This document shows positions 10,201 through 18,245 of a stretch of 64,000 nucleotides of DNA, piece by piece. This stretch comes from Pustulibacterium marinum (GTDB lineage: Bacteria > Bacteroidota > Bacteroidia > Flavobacteriales > Flavobacteriaceae): positions 1-64,000 of the forward strand of contig NZ_FPBK01000011.1 of the NCBI RefSeq assembly GCF_900116665.1. Reading direction: 5' to 3'. Both the position numbers and the translations under genes were made by a program. A model generated the notes under the pieces. That model was not told the DNA's origin and searched no databases. It saw only the letters and a program-made list of their open reading frames with translations. Every line of letters begins with the position of its first letter. Within the stretch, counting starts at the first letter, position 1.

Positions 10201-11650
10201 CAAAAACCGATTACGTCCGGTGTTAATGACCGCAGCAGTTGCCTCACTTGGTTTTATGCCAATGGCCTTGAGTAACGGTGCCGGGGCAGAAGTACAACGT
10301 CCACTAGCTACCGTAGTTATTGGAGGGTTAATCACTGCTACCTTATTGACTCTTTTTGTATTACCGGCTATTTACTTAATGAGTTATCATACCAAGGTAT
10401 CCTTACGTAAAAAAAAGAAGTATATATCAGGAATATCAGTAATTCTTTTTGTTTTAGGGACTGCACAACTACAAGCACAAGAAACCATTTCAATTGGCGT
10501 AGAAGAGGCAGTGACTATTGCTTCGGCTCATAACAAGCATTTGGCATCAGTTACCAAAGGGGAAGAGGCGCGGTATGAGCTGAGTAAATCAGGATTTGAT
10601 ATCGGTAAAACACTCATTGATGCAGATTATGGACGTTTCAATAGTAGCTATACGGATACCCGATTTGGAATCAGTCAGGATTTTAGTTTTCCTACGGTAT
10701 ATACACGTCAAAAAAAGGCACTGCAAGCCAATTATCAGGCAGCACAGGCGCATACAGCTTTAGCAAAGCAAGAGCTGCAAGGACAGGTACGTCAACTGTA
10801 CTACACCTATGTGTGGTTAGTGCAAAAAGAAGCGCTGTTGGAGTATGCAGATAGCATTTATCAAATGATGGAGGCTAAATCAGAACTTCGTTTTAAGGTA
10901 GGGGAGGCCAATATATTAGAGCGTAGTGCTTCAAAATCTGCCCGTCAGGAGTACATTCATCAATTACATTTGGTGCATATGGACATCAAAACCACCTTAA
11001 CTTCTTTTAATAGCATATTGCACGATAGTGTTCAATATGTGCCCGAAACCATTTTACGAAAAATACCGTATACTCAAAAATTGGCAGCGATCGAAGAATT
11101 GCCTATGGTACAGCAAGCCAAGTACCAAGCCACAGCTGCTAAATGGGAATGGAAAACGCAACAAGCACGTTTGCTACCGGATATTACAGTAGGGTATAAT
11201 AGTACCACAATTAATGGATACCAAACCGATCAATCGGGAAATGAGGTGTTTTATGATAATGGAAATAGATTTGGCTACCTGACTGCAGGGATTAAAATTC
11301 CTGTATTTTTTGGAAGTCAAAAGGCTAAGAACAAAGCTGCTAAAGCTTCTTATGAAGCATCTGTTACCGCTTCGGAAGCACTACAAATTGAATTAGAAAC
11401 CGAGTTGTCTAATGCAGCAACGATTATTTCGGAATATGAAGAGGCCTTGACCTATTTTGAGACCGTGGGTCTCCCGAATGCCCAAACCATTATAGAGGCT
11501 GCCAATAGCCAATTGGAAAACGGAGATATTGATTATTTGCGATGGGTACAAGTAGTAAATCAAGCCATTACTATTAAAAATGAATATCTGGATACACTGA
11601 ATGGTTACAATCAGGCGGTGATACGTGTATTAACTTTAACGAATAGATAA
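7283..11650 (+). CDS. czcA: CzcA-like heavy-metal RND pump fused to TolC-type channel
   Basis: A 1455-residue fusion. Residues 1 to about 1040 form an HME-type RND proton antiporter of the inner membrane. Its TM4 motif DFGLIVDGAVIIVE (residues 399-412) carries D399, D405 and E412, matching the proton-relay D402/D408/E415 of CzcA with an offset of three. This points to divalent cations (Co, Zn, Cd, Ni) rather than the Cu/Ag CusA type. After a basic KKKK linker and a hydrophobic segment (about 1046-1065, ending near LQAQ) comes an outer-membrane efflux protein domain with long helices (about 1070-1455). Such RND-OEP fusions occur in Bacteroidetes. The adaptor gene follows six bases later. Confidence 0.93.
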   Translation: MLDKIIQFSVKNKLAIGGFILLWVCYGVYEVTQLPIDAVPDITNNQVQIITTASSLGAEDVERLITFPIEQAISNIPQLKESRSMSRFGLSLVTIVFEEDTDVYWARQQVEERMKKVSIDENSNLPEMAPVTTGLGEIYQYVLKPTEGYEEKYSLTELRTIQDWVVRRNLLGTPGIADVSTFGGKLKQYEVAVNPARLKAQNLTISDVFEALHRSNENTGGAYIEKGATVSYIRSVGLAKSIPDIENIVIKNTEVGTPILIKNVASVSLSSAIRYGALTTDDIGEAVGGIVMMLKGENANNVIDDVKAKVAEIQKLLPEGLVIEPFLDRTKMVNNAIGTVEKNLVEGALIVVLVLVLFLGNLRAGFIVASVIPLAMLFAIIMMNTFGVSGNLMSLGALDFGLIVDGAVIIVEAILHHLHSSDKYHGIERLDQHRMDKEVSGSASRMMNAAVFGQIIILIVYLPILSLQGIEGKMFKPMAQTVAFAILGAFILSLTYVPMISSLLISKKIQKKPNLSDRVMLKLERFYGNVLVKAMKRRKPIVGIAVVLLCAAIFVFSKMGGEFIPQLEEGDFAVETRLLLGTNLSTTVHSIQTISKELKKEYPEVLRVVSRIGSAEIPTDPMPIEGGDMIIVLKDKTEWTSAHSFPELASKMTETVQRVAPGVTTGFQFPVQMRFNELMTGAKQDVVCKIYGEDLDKLASYAEQLGAISQTVSGTADWYVEKVTGMPQIVIDYNWAEMAKYGLYVQDINRTVNAAFAGAVAGNIYEGEKRFDLVVRMEHKGRKSIDDVKNLLVATPTGAQIPLYQVAKVSEVEGPNQIQRENTKRRIIVGFNVRGRDVQSIVTELQQKVKTNLNMDTGYYITYGGAFENLQQAKSRLGIAVPVALLLILVLLYFAFKSLKEGIIIFTAIPLSAIGGVFALWSRDMPFSISAGVGFIALFGVAVLNGIVLISEFNAIRKKGAITDPLQVILTGTKNRLRPVLMTAAVASLGFMPMALSNGAGAEVQRPLATVVIGGLITATLLTLFVLPAIYLMSYHTKVSLRKKKKYISGISVILFVLGTAQLQAQETISIGVEEAVTIASAHNKHLASVTKGEEARYELSKSGFDIGKTLIDADYGRFNSSYTDTRFGISQDFSFPTVYTRQKKALQANYQAAQAHTALAKQELQGQVRQLYYTYVWLVQKEALLEYADSIYQMMEAKSELRFKVGEANILERSASKSARQEYIHQLHLVHMDIKTTLTSFNSILHDSVQYVPETILRKIPYTQKLAAIEELPMVQQAKYQATAAKWEWKTQQARLLPDITVGYNSTTINGYQTDQSGNEVFYDNGNRFGYLTAGIKIPVFFGSQKAKNKAAKASYEASVTASEALQIELETELSNAATIISEYEEALTYFETVGLPNAQTIIEAANSQLENGDIDYLRWVQVVNQAITIKNEYLDTLNGYNQAVIRVLTLTNR

Positions 11651-11656
11651 AATATC

Positions 11657-12802
11657 ATGAAAAAATATATAGGTTTAATAATAGGAGTTTTATTAACAAG
11701 TGTTGGATGTCAGGAGCAAGAAACACCCTCTAAAGAATCAACAGGAGTAACCGAACAGGAAACGTTGCCTAAGACCATTCATTTAGCTAAGGAACAAATG
11801 CAAAATGCAGCCTTGCGAATAGGAACTGCTCAGGTGACAGAACTGAACGAAGTAGTTATCTTACAGGGATTGGTTACTGTACCACCACAAAATAAGATTG
11901 ATGTTAGTTTTCCTTTGCAAGGATATATCAAAGAAACCCAAGTGATGGCAGGAATGCATGTAACCAAAGGGCAGGTGCTTGCTACAATTGAAGGGATGGA
12001 GTTGCTACAGTTACAACAGGATTATTTAACAGCTAAAGAGAAGTTTCAGTTAGCGGTTCAAGAGTACAACAGACAAAAAGAATTGAATGTAAACAAGGCT
12101 ACCTCTGACAAACTTTTTGAACAGATAAGCACAGAAAGAGAAACCGAACATATTTTAATGACTGCCTTAGCGCAAAAGTTAGCCCTGGTAGGGATTACTG
12201 CGGAATCATTAAGTGCCAATACCATTCACAACTCGGTAGCTTTACGAGCTCCGGTAAATGGCTTGGTAGCTATGGTAGGTGTCAATACCGGGAAATATAT
12301 CTCTTCTACAGAAAAGCTCTTTGAAATCATAGCAATGAAAGAAACTGTGGTAGTATTTGACGCTTTTGAAAAGGATGTACCTAATGTAAGGGTAGGGCAA
12401 TCCTTGGAAGTTTACAGCAATGGGGCTACAGAGGAGCATTATGAAGGAGTGATCAAATATATCAATCATAGTTTGAATGCAGATCATGCAGCAGAGGTAA
12501 CTGCAGTGATTAGTGGTAGTACAGAGGTGTTTTATCCGGGATTATTTGTCAATGGTGAGATACATATTGAAAATCATTCAGGACTCACTGTACCTTCTGA
12601 AGCAGTAGTACAATGGAGAGGCGATTCTTATGTGTTTAAAGAAATAGGGGCACAAGATTTTGAAATGGTGAAAGTGGAAGCAGGAATTAGTCAACATGGA
12701 CAACAACAGATTACCGCTTCCGGAATTAATCAACAAACCAAACTTGTGATTAAAAATGCATATACCTTGTTAATGAAAGCAATGAATTCCGGTGAGGAAT
12801 AA
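11657..12802 (+). CDS. czcB: Efflux RND periplasmic adaptor (CzcB-like lipoprotein)
   Basis: A 381-residue membrane-fusion protein joining the RND pump to the outer-membrane channel. A lipobox-like LTSVGC near residue 18 suggests lipid anchoring. A split biotinyl-lipoyl domain is visible, with halves around residues 75-115 and 190-215, separated by a helical hairpin (about 115-185). A beta-barrel domain and a membrane-proximal domain (about 300-375) follow. It lies six bases downstream of the pump gene in the same operon. No His-rich N-terminal extension of the kind seen in some CzcB proteins is present, so the metal is not revealed by this gene. Confidence 0.9.
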   Translation: MKKYIGLIIGVLLTSVGCQEQETPSKESTGVTEQETLPKTIHLAKEQMQNAALRIGTAQVTELNEVVILQGLVTVPPQNKIDVSFPLQGYIKETQVMAGMHVTKGQVLATIEGMELLQLQQDYLTAKEKFQLAVQEYNRQKELNVNKATSDKLFEQISTERETEHILMTALAQKLALVGITAESLSANTIHNSVALRAPVNGLVAMVGVNTGKYISSTEKLFEIIAMKETVVVFDAFEKDVPNVRVGQSLEVYSNGATEEHYEGVIKYINHSLNADHAAEVTAVISGSTEVFYPGLFVNGEIHIENHSGLTVPSEAVVQWRGDSYVFKEIGAQDFEMVKVEAGISQHGQQQITASGINQQTKLVIKNAYTLLMKAMNSGEE

Positions 12803-13063
12803 TTTTAGATAAAGACTAAGTAACGTATATTTTAAAAGAATGTATTTCCCTGTTTGTAGCTGTCATAGGTTTATAAGCAGGGAATTTCAATTCCATTAGA
12901 AGGTAGTACATAATGATATTGATATGATTTGTTATTTTCAGAACGTTTGAGAACTGAGGTTTAATAGGTTAGAATCTACCATATGATTATGGGGTATTTT
13001 TTTAGTATAATAAGAAAGATATACATTTAAAAGAAACTGTATTTTAGCCTATCGAATACTTAA

Positions 13064-13252
13064 ATGAAAAATACGATGAAAGATTTAGTAGCGCAGATTC
13101 AAGCGCAATTTGAGGCATTTCAAACAGATGCATCCTTACAAGTTGAAAATGGCAACAAAGCCGCAGGTACCCGTGCTCGTAAGGCAACCTTAGAGCTTAC
13201 CAAGCTGATGAAAGAATTCCGTAAGGTTTCTTTAGAGGAATCTAAAAAATAA
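13064..13252 (+). CDS. Histone H1-like DNA-associated protein
   Basis: A 62-residue basic, Ala/Lys-rich protein. The string NGNKAAGTRARKATLELTKLMKEF is of the kind seen in the small histone H1/Hc1-like proteins of Bacteroidetes; only part is quoted here: KAAGTRARKATLELTKLMK. These proteins are thought to bind DNA non-specifically and condense it. An internal ATG at 13076 is an alternative start. A good intrinsic terminator follows at 13292, so it is probably a single-gene transcript. Copies near ssb genes are common on Bacteroidetes ICEs, where they may act as nucleoid-like proteins for the element. Confidence 0.85.
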   Translation: MKNTMKDLVAQIQAQFEAFQTDASLQVENGNKAAGTRARKATLELTKLMKEFRKVSLEESKK

Positions 13253-13291
13253 AACACATTCCTATAATTTAATTTGGATAGGGAATCAAAG

Positions 13292-13323
13292 AGAGTGCAG
13301 TGGATAGCTGTACTCTTTTTTTT
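13292..13323 (+). terminator. Intrinsic terminator after histone-like gene
   Basis: Stem AGAGTGCAG (13292-13300) pairs with CTGTACTCT (13308-13316) through eight Watson-Crick pairs and one G-T pair, and is followed by a T-run to 13323. Confidence 0.85.
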
Positions 13324-13854
13324 GCTTTAATACCGTTAACTTAATACATCATCTTCTTAGGATGATGTTACGTATACTATAACTGATTTAATCTACCATG
13401 TATTCAAGATTTTTATTTGTTCATTTAAGGTTCACTAGAATCTTCTAAGCCTGCTAATCTATAGATCTTCCTGACTATAGCTTTTCAAGACTTCCATCAT
13501 TTTTTTATCCAAGCGCCTGTATGCGGTTTTATCTCGTTTCAAGCGCAAAGGTATTTCCGTGTTGTAAGGCTTCTGCAAGGTCAGACTCTAACGAGTTTGC
13601 CCACAAATCTCCACCTCTGCAGGTCGTATTTGTTATGCAAAACCTTGCCATGCCTTCACACGTACCTTATCTGCTCGTGAAACAAAACAAAGCATACTCC
13701 GGCTCTTTAAACGAATAAAAAAAATGTCAGTAGTGAAAATCACACATATCGGTATTGGAAACAGCAAGAAACAAAACTTCAGCACCTCCTCTCATTACCG
13801 AATAATTACACTGACTTTTTTAACGGATTGTAGAACTTTTAAAAATTTGAAATC
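13324..13854. other. Gene-poor stretch with GC-rich pocket upstream of ssb
   Basis: No convincing gene is present. A perfect 8-bp inverted repeat (ACATCATC at 13346-13353, GATGATGT at 13361-13368) has a 7-base loop. From about 13505 to 13710 the base composition becomes visibly more G+C-rich than its surroundings and contains two AAGCGC direct repeats. An open frame of 65 codons (13521-13718, + strand) spans the pocket, and a shorter start-less frame runs on the opposite strand. Either could be coding, but both look more like by-products of a conserved DNA or RNA element. A regulatory, RNA or transfer-origin role is possible and untested. Confidence 0.4.
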
Positions 13855-14115
13855 ATGAACATTACAGGAAGATTGACACGGGATGCACAGGTGCATACCA
13901 CCCCAAAAGACAAACAGGTAGTGAACTTTTCGGTTGCCGTTAATGATCGTTATCGAAACAAACAAGGAGAGCGCATCGAGCAGACTACTTTTTTTGATTG
14001 CTCATACTGGATTAGTCCTAAGGTAGCTGCCATACTTACTAAAGGAACTTTGGTGGAACTCATGGGAAGGGTAAGCGCTAGAGCTTGGACAGGAAGTGAC
14101 GGAGAAGGTATATAA
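13855..14115 (+). CDS. ssb: Single-stranded DNA-binding protein, C-terminally truncated
   Basis: An 86-residue OB-fold protein of ICE-type SSB. The N-terminus MNITGRLTRDAQV, the strand VNFSVAVNDRY and the segment FDCSYWISPKVAAIL are typical. Family members of this ICE type run on for some 25 or more residues after the equivalent of SARAWTGSDGEG, completing the last strand and adding a tail. Here the frame ends with Ile and a TAA right after that point, only 19 bases before the stop of the convergent eptA gene. The loss of the C-terminus at the start of a different gene block marks a probable recombination junction. It may be non-functional. Confidence 0.8.
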   Translation: MNITGRLTRDAQVHTTPKDKQVVNFSVAVNDRYRNKQGERIEQTTFFDCSYWISPKVAAILTKGTLVELMGRVSARAWTGSDGEGI

Positions 14116-14134
14116 TAATAAATGTTGTTAGATA

Positions 14135-15658
14135 TTAGTCTTTAAAAATACTAAGCTCTTCATTATATACAGGACTTTCAATATCAAGAAAATTTAAGAC
14201 ACTGTGAAATACATGATTTTGTGACAGGTTATTTTGAGATTTTAAGTGTTTTGATCCTTCGGATACCCAGACAATAAATGGAATTTCATATTGCTCCGCA
14301 GGTGCAATACTTAAGGGTAAACCATGCATATATAGATTTTTTTCACCTAAGGATTCTCCGTGATCAGAAACAAACATCATAGTACTTTTATACTCTTTTA
14401 ATCCTTTTAAATCTTCGATGATTTTGTGCAAGAGATAATCGGTATAAACAATAGTGTTATCGTACGCATTAATAAGTTCTTCATGCGTACAATTAGCTAA
14501 TTCTACACTATTGCATACAGGTGAAAACGTTTCAAATTCGGGAGGATATTTTTTATTATAGGTTGGCCCGTGACTTGTGCTTGTATGTAATATAATTAAA
14601 ATTTTATTTTTTGAGCTGGCCTTTATTTCTTCAGTTAACCCTTGAAGTAGAAGTTCATCATAACCACAACGATCTCTTGTACATTTACTAGCCAAAGTTT
14701 CTTTGTTTTGGTATTTTTCAATATGAACGGGTGGTTCTCCCCAATTGGTGCTTCTCCATACGACTTCTACATCATTTCGATATAAATAATTTGGTAATAT
14801 TTCATAAAGATCACTGGTATTTGTATGTTCCAAGATACACTTTACGCCTGCTGTGGTATAAGTAGCACAGGAAGTGGCATCAAAATGAAATACATTCGGA
14901 GTTTTAGAGAGTAGTGGATTGGTATTTTTAGAATAGCCGTAAAGGGAAAAATTTTGTTTACGGGCAGACTCACCGATGACCAGTACTACCACTGACTTTT
15001 CTTGATTTTTAATAGTGGCCTTTGGTAAAAGAATTTCTTTCTGATTTTTTTGATGATTATGAATATAGAATAGGGAAATATTCACCGAATAACACCATGG
15101 CATCGCAAGGCCTCCTAATCTTTTGGAGTTTTTATCAATCCATAGCCAATTGCTGGCATTGGCAAAGGCTAACGCTCCAATAAAAAGTAGGGTTAATGAA
15201 GAAGTAATTAAAAATTTCTTCCAGTGTACATTGATGATTTGTGCCTTGATGATATAAATGCTAGGGAGTACACCGAGAAACAAAATATATAGAATTAATT
15301 TAAAGGAAAAGAAACTGCTAGATTCTTCAAAATTGGTATTCAGTACATTGCTTATCATGCTTTCATCAATAATAACGCTGTAGGTATTAACAAAATAAAC
15401 TGCTATAGAGTTTATAATAAAGGTTATAACCAACAAAAATTTGCCCACATAAAGCGATAAGAAAAAGAATAAATAATAGACAAAAGCATTAACTATTAGC
15501 ATGAGGATAACCAAACTGGTAATTAAGAGAATTCCGTTAAAAGTCTGATAGGCTACATGTTCGAATACAAATTGGAAAAAAGGGTAATGAAAGAATAAAA
15601 AATTGATGGAACTCATCAGTAAAACAAAATGAGTTAGTTTAATATCTCTTGTAAACAT
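14135..15658 (-). CDS. eptA: EptA/MCR-like lipid A phosphoethanolamine transferase
   Basis: A 507-residue inner-membrane enzyme expected to transfer phosphoethanolamine from phosphatidylethanolamine to lipid A. Five hydrophobic segments occupy the first 170 residues. The periplasmic sulfatase-fold domain has E230 in VIGESARKQNFSLYGY, the nucleophile T266 in SCATYTTAGVKC, and D432-H433 in VSDHGES. These match the metal and catalytic residues of EptA and MCR-1 (E246, T285, D465, H466). Paired cysteines are also present. Its start overlaps the end of the upstream PAP2 gene by 20 bases, so the two are co-translated. Substrate specificity cannot be read from sequence; other sulfatase-fold headgroup transferases are possible. 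Confidence 0.9.
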   Translation of the reverse strand: MFTRDIKLTHFVLLMSSINFLFFHYPFFQFVFEHVAYQTFNGILLITSLVILMLIVNAFVYYLFFFLSLYVGKFLLVITFIINSIAVYFVNTYSVIIDESMISNVLNTNFEESSSFFSFKLILYILFLGVLPSIYIIKAQIINVHWKKFLITSSLTLLFIGALAFANASNWLWIDKNSKRLGGLAMPWCYSVNISLFYIHNHQKNQKEILLPKATIKNQEKSVVVLVIGESARKQNFSLYGYSKNTNPLLSKTPNVFHFDATSCATYTTAGVKCILEHTNTSDLYEILPNYLYRNDVEVVWRSTNWGEPPVHIEKYQNKETLASKCTRDRCGYDELLLQGLTEEIKASSKNKILIILHTSTSHGPTYNKKYPPEFETFSPVCNSVELANCTHEELINAYDNTIVYTDYLLHKIIEDLKGLKEYKSTMMFVSDHGESLGEKNLYMHGLPLSIAPAEQYEIPFIVWVSEGSKHLKSQNNLSQNHVFHSVLNFLDIESPVYNEELSIFKD

Positions 15659-16499
15659 AATACGTAAAGATTAGTTTGTAAAGGGTGAATGCTAAACTTA
15701 TCAATGTCAAATTATATATAATTAGATGTTCTTGTACGATTTTGTTCAGCACCAAAATGCTGCAAATGATACATAATACTAATAGTATGGGATGGTATTT
15801 TTGAGGATGGAGGCGATTTAAAAAGGTAACTTTACTACCAAGTAAAATACCTAATAGCCCGGAAATATATCCGATAAGCCCTCCTGAAATTACATCAATG
15901 GGATAATGAGCACCAATGGCTACTCGAGTCAAAGCTACTATAATTCCGATGCTCAATAGACCTAAACTCCATCCGATTTTATAGGTAATCTTCTTGGGAA
16001 AAAATACGAACCAAAGTACCGTTAAAGTGGTAAAAACAGTGATGGTGTGTCCGGAAGGTAAGCTACTGTGTCCGGTGAGCGCTTTGCCGATGATGACAAA
16101 ATCATGTCGGTCTAATGCTGAGGGAGGTCGTGGAACGGCAAACAGTTTTTTAAGCGAAATTGAAAATATAGCAGAGATGATTGATGCTAAAATAAGAGGT
16201 TCCTTGATTTTTGGAACATATAATAAGAGACAAGTTAAAAAGGATATCACAATAAGTGTATCTCCAAATTGTGTTAGGTTATAGGCTAATCGGGGAAACT
16301 GAGATAAATGAAAATTAAGCCTAATAAAAGTATCTTTTTGAATGTGAATATAACTCTCTTTAGAAAGTGCATTCTTGCTATGCAAGTAAAGCGCCAATGC
16401 TATGAGGATGAACATTGGAATCAAAAAAAATATAGGTGTTAATTTGAGATTTTTGTTAAGTGTGGTGGTGGACATTTTTGTTTGTTGTTTTCTATACAT
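15639..16499 (-). CDS. PAP2-family membrane lipid phosphatase
   Basis: A 286-residue polytopic protein carrying the full PAP2 signature: KLFAVPRP (residues about 118-125), PSGH (148-151) and TRVAIGAHYPIDV (about 191-203) with the catalytic Arg and His. Six to seven hydrophobic segments surround these motifs. Such enzymes remove phosphate from lipid A, undecaprenyl-PP or phosphatidylglycerol phosphate. It is the first gene of a two-gene operon with the eptA-like transferase, overlapping it by 20 bases. That pairing recalls the mcr-pap2 arrangement and suggests sequential modification of one lipid, but this is inference. A later start at residue 9 (Met) is possible. Confidence 0.88.
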   Translation of the reverse strand: MYRKQQTKMSTTTLNKNLKLTPIFFLIPMFILIALALYLHSKNALSKESYIHIQKDTFIRLNFHLSQFPRLAYNLTQFGDTLIVISFLTCLLLYVPKIKEPLILASIISAIFSISLKKLFAVPRPPSALDRHDFVIIGKALTGHSSLPSGHTITVFTTLTVLWFVFFPKKITYKIGWSLGLLSIGIIVALTRVAIGAHYPIDVISGGLIGYISGLLGILLGSKVTFLNRLHPQKYHPILLVLCIICSILVLNKIVQEHLIIYNLTLISLAFTLYKLIFTYYVYKRY

Positions 16500-16973
16500 C
16501 TGTGTTTTAATAAAGATTTAGGTCAAGTGATAGAAGTTTTGATAAGGCCGAGAGGCATTTTATTGAATATGGGGATAGATATCTTGATCATAGATGTTTT
16601 GTGATTGTAGATATCAAAGTACTCATAAGAGTGCTGTTTGTTTTAGCAGGTATCATAATATGACCATACAATAAGCCTAGAGAGGATTGTTTGTTATTAC
16701 TTAAAAATGGCTTCCTTACTTGGGAACAAAAATGCTGGGTCTCCAAAGTGTTCACAATCATGTTTTGGAACAAATTTGAATACCAATTCTGAATTTTTAC
16801 TGAATTTTATATACGTGAGTGAAGTTACTTGTATGGTACTAAATCAGACTAGTAAGCACAATGTTTAATTTTGGTTATAATATAATACGGGAAGAATCAA
16901 CTATAAAAAGTAATAGATTTTATTGTTGATTTAATATGGTAGAGGGAAGTATGCTGTTAAGTAACCGATTGAT
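16500..16973. other. Long intergenic region without recognised gene
   Basis: This stretch separates the 3' end of the histidine kinase gene from the start of the PAP2-eptA operon, both on the minus strand. It should hold the promoter of PAP2-eptA. A 61-codon frame (16588-16773, minus) has no recognisable motif and poor coding character. No clear terminator was found. Confidence 0.5.
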
Positions 16974-18245
16974 TTACTGAAATGAAATGACGAAATAATG
17001 AAGTTCATGCTTGTAAAGATAGTTGATATCCCAGCCATTAATTTCAACAATTTGTTTGATGATAGCAAGCCCCAATCCGTTTCCTTGTGAAGAAGGATTT
17101 TCTTTAGAAAAGCGATTGAAGAGTTTTTCAGGATGCTCAAGAGATTGAGATCCGCTATTGGCAAAAATAAGTTGACGGTCATCTGTACTAATATAAATGT
17201 TCCCGTTTGGTAAGTTGTGCCTGATAGCATTCATAAATAGATTGTTGATGAGTACTTCGGCTAAGGTTGTATTAGTAGTAAGGTACATGGATCTTTGGAG
17301 ATCTAATTCTATAGAAAGATTTTTAGATGCTCCCTGTTCTTTGAAGAAATCAAGATTTTTCTCCAACAGTATATTGATATTGATCCGTGCTTTCTCTAGA
17401 TAGGAATCGTTAGTAATTTTGGAGAGCAGTAAAAGATTTTTGTTCAAACGATTCATGCGAGCAATATCCTGGTTGAGGGAATCAATAAGAGTTGTGGCTT
17501 CATCAGATAATCCCTCCGATTGCGCAAGGATGTCCACTTTGGTCTGGAAAAGGGTTAGCGGGGTTTGCAATTCATGAGCCGCATTTTCAACAAATTCACG
17601 CTGACTTTGGTATATGGAAGTATTCTTTTCAATAAGTTTTTCAATACTTTTATTTAAAGAATCAAATTCGGCAATATCGGTTGGGACAAAGTGAGGTTCA
17701 CGGTTTTTATCAATTTCAAAGGCACGTATTTTATGAAGTGTATCGTAAAAAGGTTTCCATATTTTAACGGCAGATGCTCTGGAAATATAGATGATACCGA
17801 TAAAAAGTACGAAGATGATGCATAGAAACATCAAGGCAATACTAATAACCATTCCTTCCATTTCTACCAGATTACTCTTCTCAATATAGGTGTATTTTTT
17901 GCCGTTTAACGTAACAGGGGCATAGAGTATTCGGAAAGGTTCTTTTTCCTGAGAAGTACTGTCAAAAATAGAAATTCCGACAATGGAATCCTTTTGAATT
18001 CCCATATCGGGAACGATTTCTATATTGTGATTGTACTTGTTCCAGGCCTGTAGTTCGGCTTCCGAAAAATTGGAACGGCTGTTTTTTACAAAATCTTGTT
18101 TGTGAAAAATAAGAACTTCGTCGGTTTCATATACATACAACCATTCAGATATATAATAGAACACAGGAGCTGAGGCCAGTAGGATTACAATGGCATACGA
18201 TAAAAAGCTACGGGTGGTTTTATTTAATAATTTGGTTTTATCCAT
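16974..18245 (-). CDS. Sensor histidine kinase (envelope locus, system 1)
   Basis: A 423-residue inner-membrane kinase. Two membrane helices, near residues 10-32 and 130-152, flank a periplasmic sensor of about 100 residues. The H-box ENAAHELQTPLTLFQTK follows, then an ATPase domain with MNAIRHN (N-box) and GNGLGLAIIKQI (G-box). The start at 18245 (MDKTKLLN) overlaps the regulator stop by eight bases; a longer upstream frame exists but would overlap the regulator by more than 50 bases. It pairs with the adjacent OmpR-type regulator. Its position beside eptA suggests a PmrB-like role in controlling lipid A modification. The signal is unknown. Confidence 0.9.
   Translation of the reverse strand: MDKTKLLNKTTRSFLSYAIVILLASAPVFYYISEWLYVYETDEVLIFHKQDFVKNSRSNFSEAELQAWNKYNHNIEIVPDMGIQKDSIVGISIFDSTSQEKEPFRILYAPVTLNGKKYTYIEKSNLVEMEGMVISIALMFLCIIFVLFIGIIYISRASAVKIWKPFYDTLHKIRAFEIDKNREPHFVPTDIAEFDSLNKSIEKLIEKNTSIYQSQREFVENAAHELQTPLTLFQTKVDILAQSEGLSDEATTLIDSLNQDIARMNRLNKNLLLLSKITNDSYLEKARININILLEKNLDFFKEQGASKNLSIELDLQRSMYLTTNTTLAEVLINNLFMNAIRHNLPNGNIYISTDDRQLIFANSGSQSLEHPEKLFNRFSKENPSSQGNGLGLAIIKQIVEINGWDINYLYKHELHYFVISFQ

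Noticed and set aside
9868-10335. A 155-codon open frame on the minus strand
   Set aside because: It lies wholly inside the RND pump gene, whose protein motifs are unmistakable; the opposite frame is a shadow.
7283-11650. CusA (copper/silver) assignment for the RND pump
   Set aside because: The TM4 motif DFG...D...E matches the CzcA/CnrA type, not the CusA type, so divalent metals are more likely.
13459-13590. A start-less minus-strand frame ending MMEVLKSYSQEDL
   Set aside because: It looks a little protein-like, but lacks a start codon and is closed upstream by a stop; possibly a gene remnant, not enough to call.
14135-15658. Claim of a proven colistin-resistance gene
   Set aside because: The active-site residues fit, but substrate and phenotype cannot be inferred from sequence; kept as EptA/MCR-like.
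16588-16773. A 61-codon minus-strand frame in the gap before PAP2-eptA
   Set aside because: No motif, membrane segment or close neighbour spacing supports it.
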